A stretch of 62,853 nucleotides of DNA from Candidatus Pacearchaeota archaeon (GTDB taxonomy: Archaea; Nanobdellota; Nanobdellia; Pacearchaeales; GW2011-AR1): positions 91,532 to 154,384 of the forward strand of contig JAGVXH010000002.1 of the NCBI GenBank assembly GCA_018303845.1, given 5' to 3'. Below, piece after piece: positions 7,341 to 16,100 of this stretch. The stretch's first letter is position 1; every line of letters begins with the position of its first letter. The notes under the pieces were generated by a model that saw only the letters and a program-made list of their open reading frames with translations, was not told the DNA's origin and made no database searches. Position numbers and translations under genes: made by a program.

Positions 7341-9512
7341 CTACTGATTCTCACTCAAACCCTTTCTCTCTCTAATTCGCACAATAATCTTCGCCTGCAT
7401 TTCCGTAGGCAACTTCTTAAAACTCTGCGAAACCAAACTAGAAACCCCTCGCCCTTCAGTCGCAGACCGCAAAGCGCTAGTCCAACCAATCATCTCCGAA
7501 ACCGGCAACTCGGCCCTAATCGTAACCCCACTCTCATCCTGCTCGACATCAACCAAGTTCCCCCTCTTAGTAGAAACAAGCGAAGTAACGGCACCCATAA
7601 AACTAGTAGGAGCTTCAATCTGATGAATCTGGACAGGCTCAAAAATAACCGGAACAGCTTTAGCAAAAGCCTCCTTAATAGCATCACGAACAGCTGGATA
7701 AACCTGCGCAGGTCCTCGATGAATAGCATCTTCATGCAACTTCATGTCAACAATCGAAACTTTCATTTTATGACAAGGTTCCCGCGCCAAAGGCCCAGCA
7801 TCCATAACCTGCTCAAATGCATCAATCAACAATTCAATAACTTCACCAATCTGAACAATACCTTTTGTCTTATCAAGAAAAACCGAACCCTTGTAAATAT
7901 CTCTATACTGTTGTGCCTCTTCTCGAGCAATCCCCATTCCAACCAAAACCTCATCTAAAGTTTTATCTTTCTTCTTAATCCTGCCAGAAGGAAGCGTCCC
8001 ATCAGCAATAGCTTCAACAACAGTATCTTCAAGCGGCTCAACTGTAACAAAAAAATCATTATGCTTGTTCGGAGTTCTACCAACGGCAATATCACTAGCC
8101 TTCGCAACTGACTCACGATAAACAATAATAGGAGGACCCATAGTAACTTCCAAGCCCTTCTCAGTCTTAATCCTATTCTCAATAATTTCCAAATGCAATT
8201 CGCCCATCCCTGACATCAAAGATTCTCCAGTCTCCTCATTAATTTCAATTCTTAAACTAGGATCTTCCTTTCCAACCTGCCTCAAAATCTCAATCAACTT
8301 AGGCAAATCGGCAGTCTTCTTCGCACTAATCGACTTCGTAACAACAGGCTCAAACAAATGACTAATAGCCTCGAACGGAACAATCGGATTTCTAGAAACA
8401 GTCTCACCAACAACAACATCTCTAAGGCCAACAATACCAACAATATTCCCAGCAACAACTTGATCAAGCTGAACTCTACTAGCTCCCTTGTAAATAGAAA
8501 CCTGTTGAACCCTAACCTTATGCTTAGCAATATTCATATAAAGTTCATCTCCCTGCCTAATCGTCCCACCAAATAAACGACCACAAGCAACCTCTCCAGC
8601 ATGAGGATCAACAACAATTTTAATCGGAACAAACGCAACCTCACCCTCAATATTACAACTCATAAAATCCTTCGCAGCAGAACTTTCCAAATCACCATGC
8701 CAAATCTTCGGAATTCTATAAGCCTGCGCAGTCACAGGATTAGGATGATTAGCGATAACCATACCCAAAATAACTTCATGGATCGGAGCCTTCTTGGCCA
8801 AAACTTTATATTCTTCTCCCCCAGCATTATAGGCATCAATAATTTCCTTAAAACTAATTCCCTTTTCTTTCATATATGGAATACTCAAAGCCCAATTATG
8901 AAACGCACTACCAAATGCGACAGTCCCATCCCCAACAGCGACCTGCCACTTCTGTTTATACTCAGGCTCAGCAATCTCAGCAATCAACCTATTAACAGAA
9001 TCAATAATCTTGATAAATCTCTTCTGCATTTCCTCAGGAGTAAGTTTTACTTCCCTAATCAAACGATCAACCTTATTGATAAAAAGAATCGGCCTAACTC
9101 GCTCCTTCAAAGCCTGACGAAGAACAGTCTCAGTCTGAGGCATAATCCCTTCCGAAGCACAAGATAAAACAATGGCCCCATCAACTGCCCTCATAGCCCG
9201 AGTAACATCTCCACCAAAATCAACATGCCCAGGAGTATCAATTAAATTAATCAAAAAGTCTTGACCCTTAACAGAATGAACCATAGAAACCGAAGCCGAA
9301 TCAATTGTAATACCTCTCTCCGCTTCATCCGCATGAAAATCAAGCGTCCTAGCCTTCCCTGCCAAGTTCTCGCTCATCATCCCAGCACCAGCCAAAAGAT
9401 TATCACTAAAAGTCGTCTTCCCATGATCAATATGAGCACAAATAGCAATGTTACGAATATGCGTCGGATCCCTCTGCAACTCCTTAACCTTTGCCGTCAA
9501 ATCAACTGCCAT
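7341..9512 (-). CDS. fusA: translation elongation factor 2
   Basis: EF-2 drives ribosomal translocation with GTP. The 723-residue protein carries G1 AHIDHGKTT (about 26), DEAERGITI (about 65), G3 DTPGHVDFGG and G4 NKVDR. The domain IV loop LHEDAIHRGPAQ contains the histidine normally modified to diphthamide. The start at 9512 (MAVDLTAKV) is preferred over an in-frame ATG at 9521: TTTATAAA at 9534-9541 lies exactly 21 nt upstream of 9512. Its promoter resembles that of uS12. Complete and ordinary in length. Confidence 0.98.
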   Translation of the reverse strand: MAVDLTAKVKELQRDPTHIRNIAICAHIDHGKTTFSDNLLAGAGMMSENLAGKARTLDFHADEAERGITIDSASVSMVHSVKGQDFLINLIDTPGHVDFGGDVTRAMRAVDGAIVLSCASEGIMPQTETVLRQALKERVRPILFINKVDRLIREVKLTPEEMQKRFIKIIDSVNRLIAEIAEPEYKQKWQVAVGDGTVAFGSAFHNWALSIPYMKEKGISFKEIIDAYNAGGEEYKVLAKKAPIHEVILGMVIANHPNPVTAQAYRIPKIWHGDLESSAAKDFMSCNIEGEVAFVPIKIVVDPHAGEVACGRLFGGTIRQGDELYMNIAKHKVRVQQVSIYKGASRVQLDQVVAGNIVGIVGLRDVVVGETVSRNPIVPFEAISHLFEPVVTKSISAKKTADLPKLIEILRQVGKEDPSLRIEINEETGESLMSGMGELHLEIIENRIKTEKGLEVTMGPPIIVYRESVAKASDIAVGRTPNKHNDFFVTVEPLEDTVVEAIADGTLPSGRIKKKDKTLDEVLVGMGIAREEAQQYRDIYKGSVFLDKTKGIVQIGEVIELLIDAFEQVMDAGPLAREPCHKMKVSIVDMKLHEDAIHRGPAQVYPAVRDAIKEAFAKAVPVIFEPVQIHQIEAPTSFMGAVTSLVSTKRGNLVDVEQDESGVTIRAELPVSEMIGWTSALRSATEGRGVSSLVSQSFKKLPTEMQAKIIVRIRERKGLSENQ

Positions 9513-9533
9513 CCCAAGCAATCGAAAAAACTA

Positions 9534-9560
9534 TTTATAAAACTTTGCCCTATCAAAAAT
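9534..9560 (-). promoter_or_regulatory. strong promoter of EF-2
   Basis: The minus strand reads GGGCAAAGTTTTATAAA, preceded by TTTTTGAT. The uS12 promoter at 12390 shares GGGCAAAGTTTTATAAA exactly, and the TTTTTGA upstream of it. The identity extends beyond the TATA box, suggesting a common strong promoter class for translation genes. Confidence 0.7.
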
Positions 9561-9585
9561 TATTTTTCCGACGAGAATAACACAA

Positions 9586-9804
9586 TTAAGAAAGCACAGA
9601 AGAAAGATCAATCTCTCGTCTAAGATAATAGCTACCATCACCGGCAGGAGCATAAATAAGCTTCTTGTCACCTTCAATCTTGTAAACATATCGGCTGAAA
9701 CCTTCCTCACTAAGAAGACAACATCCTTCTTCAATCAGACCTAGCATAGTCTCTTTTTCCAACTCCAAAACTATCTTATCTCTTTCACTAGTAAAGGCAC
9801 ACAT
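9586..9804 (-). CDS. unrecognised 72-residue protein
   Basis: Start 9804 (MCAFTSERDKIVLELEKE) is set by TTTATAAA at 9826-9833, exactly 21 nt upstream. The product is soluble and ends in a strand-rich region (RYVYKIEGDKKLIYAPAGDG). I see no motif that identifies it. It lies tail-first toward the EF-2 promoter and shares the extended promoter motif with several other small genes. Confidence 0.6.
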   Translation of the reverse strand: MCAFTSERDKIVLELEKETMLGLIEEGCCLLSEEGFSRYVYKIEGDKKLIYAPAGDGSYYLRREIDLSSVLS

Positions 9805-9825
9805 ATAAAACAAAATAGCTCATAC

Positions 9826-9847
9826 TTTATAAAAATAATTACAATCC
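9826..9847 (-). promoter_or_regulatory. extended-consensus promoter, gene 9586-9804
   Basis: Minus strand ATTGTAATTATTTTTATAAAG, nearly identical to the promoter at 7303-7324. Confidence 0.75.
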
Positions 9848-9851
9848 AGTT

Positions 9852-9903
9852 ATATTAGACCAAAAACCATACTGCCTAAAAAACTAACAACACTAAGTCT
9901 CCA
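9852..9903 (-). pseudogene. degraded copy of part of the 10140-10427 gene
   Basis: About 50 bp here closely match about 10254-10310 inside the membrane-protein gene (shared runs GACCAAAAA, CATACT, AAAAAACTA, CAACACT). No frame is preserved. The region 9852-10139 otherwise contains no gene; it holds this remnant, the 40-bp block at 9991-10030 and the hairpin at 10069-10112. Confidence 0.6.
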
Positions 9904-10068
9904 ACATCTACAAAGACCAAACCGCAATAATCGTATGGGCAACCGAACCCCTAGCCATCCTAATAAAAAACCAAGAGATAACTTCTTCATTCAGAAAATA
10001 CTTCGAAATAATTTGGAACTTCTCAAAATCTTCTTAATCTATTTTTAATAAAAACATATTAGACAAAC

Positions 10069-10112
10069 TTCCATAAGAAATTATGCGGCAAAACCCATAG
10101 TTTTTTATGGAA
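10069..10112. repeat. dispersed hairpin, copy 1
   Basis: Arms of 17 nt (TTCCATAAGAAATTATG and CATAGTTTTTTATGGAA) pair with two mismatches around a 10-nt loop, flanked by AATTAACC. A near-perfect relative is at 59966-60010. It lies 3' of the membrane-protein gene. Confidence 0.65.
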
Positions 10113-10139
10113 TTAACCAGCAAGAATAAAATCAAAATT

Positions 10140-10427
10140 TTATCTTTTCCTCTTCTGCACATAAACCAAAAACCCAGTAATCGCAAGCAAAAACAAAACT
10201 GCCCCGACCCAATTCGCACTCGCCTTCCCAAAATCTAAAACCGCATTCCCAGTAATATTCTGCGACCAAAAAATCATACTTCCCAAAAAACTAGCAACAC
10301 TTAATGTCAGCGTCATCCGCCTGCTCACAATTTCTTCGCCACTCTCGACAATAACAACATCTTTAACCGACCCAGAGTCATCTTTCTCCTCTCCAATACT
10401 CTTAATCTCACCTTGCCACCTAACCAT
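10140..10427 (-). CDS. small membrane protein with two hydrophobic segments
   Basis: The 95-residue product starts MVRWQGEIKSIGEEKDDSGS; a TTTAAATA-type box about 21-22 nt upstream supports 10427 over the ATG at 10436. A soluble acidic N-terminus (1-45) precedes two hydrophobic segments: about TLTLSVASFLGSMIFWS (46-62) and NWVGAVLFLLAITGFLVYV (72-91), with a basic tail QKRKR. Two-helix hairpin topology is likely. No family recognised. A decayed partial copy lies downstream at 9852. Confidence 0.68.
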   Translation of the reverse strand: MVRWQGEIKSIGEEKDDSGSVKDVVIVESGEEIVSRRMTLTLSVASFLGSMIFWSQNITGNAVLDFGKASANWVGAVLFLLAITGFLVYVQKRKR

Positions 10428-10486
10428 CAACAACAAAACAGCAATTCACTTTAAATAAGTTTTGAGCACAAAATCATTAACAATAA

Positions 10487-10798
10487 CTACGCTTTAATAT
10501 ATTTCTCACGTCCATCATAACCACCATAAAACTTCCCGCAAACCATATCCAGCATCATCTCTCCCTCATTAACATCAAGATCACAAACACCTCGAATAAT
10601 CACATTCTGGTATCTAACAATATCATTTAATAACCTCTCATTATCAAAATCTTCCAAATGCTTCAACAGTGTAACAGCGAAACCTCCCTCGCTAGTTTCC
10701 GCCTTTCTATTTTGAACAATACAATAACCAGGAAGACGCATTGTCCTAAACTTAGGGTTAGCCTTAATATCAATAATCTTGCACAAATCTTCTCCCAT
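10487..10798 (-). CDS. unrecognised 103-residue protein
   Basis: Start 10798 (MGEDLCKIIDIKANPKFRTM) is fixed by TTTATAAA at 10820-10827, exactly 21 nt upstream; the longer frame would translate the promoter itself. The protein looks alpha/beta and ends GGYDGREKYIKA. No recognisable motif. It shares the extended promoter motif and lies between the membrane-protein gene and the ribosomal uS7 unit. Confidence 0.65.
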   Translation of the reverse strand: MGEDLCKIIDIKANPKFRTMRLPGYCIVQNRKAETSEGGFAVTLLKHLEDFDNERLLNDIVRYQNVIIRGVCDLDVNEGEMMLDMVCGKFYGGYDGREKYIKA

Positions 10799-10819
10799 TC
10801 GAAACAAAACCATCCAATC

Positions 10820-10840
10820 TTTATAAAAATAATTATACTT
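10820..10840 (-). promoter_or_regulatory. extended-consensus promoter, gene 10487-10798
   Basis: Minus strand AGTATAATTATTTTTATAAA, matching the motif at 7303. Confidence 0.75.
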
Positions 10841-10924
10841 AGACGTTATCTGAAAAGAAATAAATCTTAATTTCAAAAAACACTTTGAAATAATCTGGAA
10901 TTTCTCAGAATAACAACCAATAAC

Positions 10925-11029
10925 AATTTTAATTTTTAACAGATAATTTCGCAGTGTAAAAAAATGCGCAGCGTATCGAAATACGTAAGCATTTTTTTAC
11001 CAAGAAATTAGCGTTAAAAATTAAAATTA
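10925..11029. repeat. 105-bp near-complete inverted repeat after uS7
   Basis: The whole segment folds on itself. Outer arms AATTTTAATTTTTAAC / GTTAAAAATTAAAATT pair perfectly, TAATTTC/GAAATTA continues the stem, GTAAAAAAATGC / GCATTTTTTTAC is perfect, and CGTAT-CGAA-ATACG closes it. Only short internal loops interrupt. The right arm includes the uS7 stop codon (11027-11029). It could be a terminator or processing hairpin, or a MITE-like insertion. Confidence 0.8.
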
Positions 11030-11623
11030 CCGAGCCGCGTCAGCCTGTTTTTCAGTATCAATTCTCTTCCTAACAGCATAAGACTCACCAGAATTATCAG
11101 CCGCAAGCATAATCTCTTTCGCCAAAGCTTCAACAATACTAGCCTTCTTATTGAAAGCCTTATCATAAGATCCGTTAACAAAATATCTCAAAACTAAATT
11201 CAACCTTCGTCGTGGAGAAACATCCACAGCCTGAGGATACTTTGAACCACCCATAACAATAGTAGTCGTCTCATCTCGTGGAGCAGAATTCTCAATCGCC
11301 TTAACAAAAACCTTCAACGGATTTTCCCCAGTTTTAGCCTCAATAATCTTAAACGCATCAATAACAATCCCAGTACAACGAGTATGCTTTCCAGTAATCC
11401 AGCCAGTAACAATCCTATGCTTCTTCCCTCGACTTCCAGGGACTTGCAACAAATTGACGAGTCTCTCAATAACATTAACCTTAGTCCTAGCCGGATCCCA
11501 TTTAATCCTACCATGCGACTTCAGCATCAACTTAGCATTCAAATTAATAACCTTCTTTAATCCAGGGTCTTCAACTCTAACTTCACTAGCATCAAACAAA
11601 CCAAAAACCTTCATCTCTACCAT
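11027..11623 (-). CDS. rps7: ribosomal protein uS7
   Basis: Small-subunit protein that binds the 3' domain of 16S rRNA. I start it at 11623 (MVEMKVFGLFDASEV), giving 198 residues, because the 38 residues before it are not uS7-like and belong to the overlapping frame of the preceding gene. Family signatures: NLLQVPGSRGKKH, FVKAIENSAPRDETT, GGSKYPQAVDVSPRRRLNLV. It begins one base after the stop codon of the 105-residue ORF, in the unit uS12 - orf - uS7. The archaeal str order is kept apart from that inserted ORF. Confidence 0.95.
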   Translation of the reverse strand: MVEMKVFGLFDASEVRVEDPGLKKVINLNAKLMLKSHGRIKWDPARTKVNVIERLVNLLQVPGSRGKKHRIVTGWITGKHTRCTGIVIDAFKIIEAKTGENPLKVFVKAIENSAPRDETTTIVMGGSKYPQAVDVSPRRRLNLVLRYFVNGSYDKAFNKKASIVEALAKEIMLAADNSGESYAVRKRIDTEKQADAAR

Positions 11624-11624
11624 A

Positions 11625-11942
11625 TTAACAAATATACCTCCTAAAAGCCTGCTTAAATTTATCCATTTGATTAGGCATACCTTCAAGAACATACTTTTCC
11701 ACAACCTCACCATTTTTTTGAATATCAGCTTCAACAATCATTCCAATTCCTGAATTTATCCCACCAGCTGAAGTCCCTACTTTATATTGCGCAAAAGTAA
11801 CAACTCCACTTTCATAATCAATATTCCAATCCACCAATTTAAAACCAGCATACTTGGGAACAATCTTCTTTTCAGAAACATCTTTGCTACAATCACGGGC
11901 CTCAAAAAATCCTCCTCCGATATTCCTAAATTCAACTCCCAT
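11625..11942 (-). CDS. unrecognised ORF inserted between uS12 and uS7
   Basis: The start is taken at 11942 (MGVEFRNIGGGFFEARDCSK), one base after the uS12 stop, not at the longer frame that overlaps rps12. It ends one base before rps7, so the gene is tightly fitted into the operon. The 105-residue protein appears beta-rich in the middle (GFKLVDWNIDYESGVVTFAQ) with a helical C-terminus. uS12 and uS7 are normally adjacent in archaea. I recognise no family; the perfect spacing suggests a stable insertion that is cotranslated with the ribosomal proteins. Confidence 0.75.
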   Translation of the reverse strand: MGVEFRNIGGGFFEARDCSKDVSEKKIVPKYAGFKLVDWNIDYESGVVTFAQYKVGTSAGGINSGIGMIVEADIQKNGEVVEKYVLEGMPNQMDKFKQAFRRYIC

Positions 11943-11943
11943 C

Positions 11944-12366
11944 TTATCTTCGTCCCTTCTCAATCTTACCCATCCAAAGTCTTGGCAAAGGTTGGTCATT
12001 TACTTTAATAAGTTGAAATCGAACACCAGACAAATCCCCCTTCGTCCTTCCCTGCTTTCCACCAATTCTCTCAATCATAACTTCGTCATGCTCATCAACA
12101 AACTTCTGTGCCAAATTCCCAGGAATAAAAGCCGTAATCTCTTTCCCGTTTTTAATCAACTGAACCCTACAACATTTTCTCATCGCTGAGTTAGGCTGCT
12201 TAGCTTCCTTCTGAACTTTCTTAATAACAATTCCTTTCGCCTGCGCAGCACGGCCAATCGGATCAAATTTCAAACTAATACCAAGTCGCTTCTTTTTATC
12301 AGGCAACTTATTATCACGAAACTGTTTCCGCTTATTCTTCATCTTACGCCCATTCATCAATCCCAT
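11944..12366 (-). CDS. rps12: ribosomal protein uS12
   Basis: Decoding-centre protein of the small subunit. The 140 residues include KQPNSAMRKCCRVQL (the conserved PNSA region), FIPGNLAQ, HDEVMIERIGGKQGRTKGDL and RFQLIKVN near the end, typical of archaeal uS12. TTTATAAA at 12390-12397 lies 23 nt before the ATG, so the message is leaderless or nearly so. First gene of a unit separate from the rpo-nusA genes. The spacer 12367-12535 shows nothing but this promoter. Confidence 0.97.
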   Translation of the reverse strand: MGLMNGRKMKNKRKQFRDNKLPDKKKRLGISLKFDPIGRAAQAKGIVIKKVQKEAKQPNSAMRKCCRVQLIKNGKEITAFIPGNLAQKFVDEHDEVMIERIGGKQGRTKGDLSGVRFQLIKVNDQPLPRLWMGKIEKGRR

Positions 12367-12389
12367 TGTAGTATTAAGTGAAAAATCCG

Positions 12390-12415
12390 TTTATAAAACT
12401 TTGCCCCTCAAAAAT
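12390..12415 (-). promoter_or_regulatory. promoter of the uS12 unit
   Basis: Minus strand GGGCAAAGTTTTATAAA, the same 17 bases as at the EF-2 promoter, preceded by TTTTTGA. Confidence 0.7.
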
Positions 12416-12535
12416 TAATACCACCCAAAACCACCGTCGGCAAAAGCAAACTACTCAATAACCGACTACAAAATATCAAACAAAAATAATAGAATTCACA
12501 AGGTCAAATCTACAATTCAAATAAACAAAATAAAA

Positions 12536-12961
12536 TCACGCAATTCTTAAATTATTAATCCCAAAAAAACTCTTCAAAACATCCGCCAATTCTTTCTCTC
12601 TAATACGATTCCTTCCAATCAAAGCCGCCTTACTCTGTCGACCAGCATTAACAACAGCACTTCCGCCCTTCAACTCAACTCCATTAAATTCAATCGGAGA
12701 AACAACGTCCCCAATAAACTTCTTAATCCCTTCAACATCATCAACAGCCGGCATAGCAACAACCCGAATTTTTCGTCGAAGCGTCTCACTCATTTTTTTA
12801 ATATTACAAGCGCCTTTCCCAATCGCAGTCGAGACTTTAGACTTCGGAACTGCAAAAATAATCTGGTTATTATAATAAAAAACCTTCGTAGTAGAAACAG
12901 TCGTGGTACGCGCAAACAAATTAATATACCTCATAAATTGCATATCAATTACTTCAGCCAT
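12536..12961 (-). CDS. nusA: archaeal NusA-like KH-domain protein
   Basis: Archaeal NusA consists of two KH domains and lacks the bacterial polymerase-binding domain; it is thought to act in transcription termination or antitermination. This 141-residue protein has FAVPKSKVSTAIGKGACNIK (first KH, GKGACNIK loop) and a second segment AALIGRNRIREKELADVLKS with a GRNR loop. It starts one base after the eL30 stop and is last in the rpo operon, as in other archaea. Confidence 0.93.
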   Translation of the reverse strand: MAEVIDMQFMRYINLFARTTTVSTTKVFYYNNQIIFAVPKSKVSTAIGKGACNIKKMSETLRRKIRVVAMPAVDDVEGIKKFIGDVVSPIEFNGVELKGGSAVVNAGRQSKAALIGRNRIREKELADVLKSFFGINNLRIA

Positions 12962-12962
12962 T

Positions 12963-13199
12963 CTACTTTAAGCAAAAAACCTCAGCGCTAAAATCAAGAT
13001 TTAGTTCCTTAGTCAATTCCGCCTTAGACTTCAAAACATCAAACTCAATTCCGGCCCCCTCTAATTTCTCAACAGTAGAATCCCTTGTATCCTTCGCAAT
13101 AAAAACGCCCTTAGCCTTCTTACCTAATTTCAACGCCTGCTTAATCCCGAACAAAACTCGTCCCTCTTCAATGCCTTCCTTTAAATCTTTAACACTCAT
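12963..13199 (-). CDS. rpl30e: ribosomal protein eL30 (L7Ae family)
   Basis: A 78-residue L30e/L7Ae-type RNA-binding protein. Features: an N-terminal helix with GRVLFGIKQALKLGKKAKGV and the strand VFIAKDTRDST, as expected for eL30. It is shorter than the usual 95-100 residues because the C-terminal part is trimmed. Its ATG overlaps the rpoA stop codon (ATGA), and nusA follows after one base, matching the conserved archaeal order rpoA - eL30 - nusA. Confidence 0.9.
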   Translation of the reverse strand: MSVKDLKEGIEEGRVLFGIKQALKLGKKAKGVFIAKDTRDSTVEKLEGAGIEFDVLKSKAELTKELNLDFSAEVFCLK

Positions 13200-16100
13200 T
13201 TTTTCTTCTCCTTTTTACCAGATGCTAAACTTCCAGTAACCTTAACAAGCAAACCAGGAAGACCAGTTCCAACAGGTACAGGCTGATTCAAAATAATATT
13301 TTCGATAACCGACTTCAATTCATCTTTCTTTCCAGTCTTAGTCGCCTGAACAAACTGCTTAACTGGAGTCTCAAAAGAAGCACGAGCAAGAATCGAACTC
13401 TTGTCCCCAATAATTCCCATACGAGTAATCCCCTTAACTGTCCCAGCAGCAGTCATAGTATCAGCAACAAGCATCGCATGCTTAGCATCAATAGCCAAAC
13501 CTTGAGAATTAATAACCTTGTTAATCTCATTAATAATCAACTGTCGAGCAGCTTCAATCCCTAAAATCTTACAAGTCTCATGCAAATCATTACTAACAAT
13601 CTTATCGGCATCAACTCCCTTAACTTTCATAACATCTTTCAAATTCGAACCAGCGGTTAGGATAACAAAATCCTTCTCTCGCTTTACAACCAAAACCTGC
13701 GAAACACCCTTGACGCCAGTCAAGATAACTTCCTTAATCTTTTCCTTCGTCTTGTAAATTGATTTGTAATCTTCCTTGCCCATATCCAAAACCAAACCAT
13801 CACTAAGCTTCTTCGCATCAAATCCTTTCTCGCCCAAAACTTCAAGAGTCTTGTCCAAAGTTATATGGGCAGCCTTCAAAGCCTTCATATCAATCCCAAT
13901 CTTAATCTTCTTAGACCCAAAATCAATCGCAATATCTGACATAACTTCCTTCAATTTAATCTCTTTAATTTTCTCAGCAACAACTCGAGCATCACTTTCA
14001 TTATTATGATCTTTACTCAAATAAATTTCCATAGCAGGAGTCTTAGGTAATTTTCTAGCATCTAAAATTTCAATAATCCTCGGAAGACCAGTAGTAACCT
14101 GAACCTCGGCTACACCAGCGGAATGGAAAGTATTCAAAACCATTTGTGTCGAAGACTCACCAAAACTCTGAGCAGTCACAACACCAATGGCTTCACCAGG
14201 TGCAACCTTTTTTCCCAAATGTCTAGCCGAAATATCAACACCGTCCATCCCATAAGTAAATTGCACAATGTGACCAGAAGCATCTCGAACAGTTCCATCA
14301 TAGGCCATAATCAAATCTTGCAAAGCATTAGCCAACCTTCGATACAAATAACCAGACTTCGGCGTCCTAAGCGCAGTATCCATCAGACCATCTCGTCCAG
14401 TCATAGCACCAAAGAAAAATTCCTGAGGAGTTACTCCCTTCATAAAAGAACTATAAATAAAACCGCCAGCACTAGGAGACAAATCGCCCTTCTTGAAAAA
14501 CGACAAAGTCCTACCGGTATACCCAAAATCAATTCGCCCACCATTAAGTACCTGCTGTCCAACCGAACCAGCAATCTGCGAAATATTCAAAATACTACCC
14601 TTAGCTCCAGAAGTAATCATCTTGCTTGCCATACTAGTTCGAGAAAATCCATCCTTAACACTCTGCCCAATATCAGTTCTAACGCCGTTCAAAACCTGCA
14701 AAATCTTCGTCTCACGAGTAGCCGCAGGACTAAGCCCAGGAATCAATTCCAAACTCTTATCATAATAACTCTCAATAATCTTCTGCGACTTTCCTTCAGC
14801 AACATCAATAATCTTTTTGTTCTTATCTTTAACTGCCTGAGGAACATCCAAGTCTTCTAAAGAAATAGAAAATCCAGTCTTAGATAAGAAAGTAGCACCC
14901 AAAGCAAAAACCTTTCCAATTAATTCCATAGTCTCATCTCTGCCCAAAACCTCGTCGCTCTTTTTAATCAAAGTTCCCTTCCCACTCTTAAACCCAGCAT
15001 AAGTCATGTCTTCAGTAGCAACTTCCTTAGGAACAATTCTCTTCAAAATATCCGAACCCTTATTCATCTTATTCAAACTAAACCCGCTAGCACCAATTTG
15101 CCAAAGCAATTGCGAAGCATCTTCTTTGCTAATCTCAGACTCATTCAACATATAATTACCAGAAACAGCATCCTGAATACAACCAAAATAATTCATATTA
15201 TTCTTGGGAGAAAACAAATTAGTATTAACATTCAACAAAACTTTAGCCTCAGCTCGAGCCTCTTCAGTTTGAGGCGCATGAATATTCATTTCATCACCAT
15301 CAAAATCAGCGTTATAAGGACCACAAACAGCAGGATGAACTCTAAATGTTCTACCAGGAATTACCTTAACAAAATGAGCCATCAAATTCGCCCTATGCAA
15401 AGACGGATGTCGATTAAACAAAACAATATCTCCATCAACAAGCTGTCTTTCAACGGTATACCCAACTTCCAACTCTGCAACCAACTCAGCCCGAAGCTCA
15501 TCAACAATTCTCTTCCTCTTTCCATCTCCCCTCAAAATATAATTAGCAGCAGGATATTCAGTTCGAGCAACAATCTCTTTCATTCTCTTCAAATTAATAG
15601 TATTAACTTTCTCAGCAACAGTCAGCATTTTAGCAATTTCGAATGGTATACCAACTTCATTCAACTTCAAACTAGGGTCCGGCGAAATCACAGTTCTAGC
15701 AGAATAATTAACTCGCTTACCAGCCAAGTTCTTCCTAATCCTACCTTCCTTACCCTTAATCCTTTCTTCAATAGTTTTCAAAGGTTGACCACTTCGGTGT
15801 CGAGCAGGCGGAATCTTCGCAATCGAATTATCAAAGAAAGTCGTAATATGATATTGCATCAAATCCCACAAATCCTCGATAATAACTTCAGGAGCACCAG
15901 CATTCAAATTCTCCCAAAGTCTCTGATTAGACCTAATAATATCCGACAACTTATGAGTCAAATCATCTTCACTTCGCTCTCCAGATTCCAAAGTAATCGA
16001 AGGGCGAACAGTCACAGGTGGAACAAGAAGCGATGTCATAATCGCACATTCAGGCCTAAGCGTGTTCGCATTAATTCCCAAAACTCTCAAATCAGCATCC

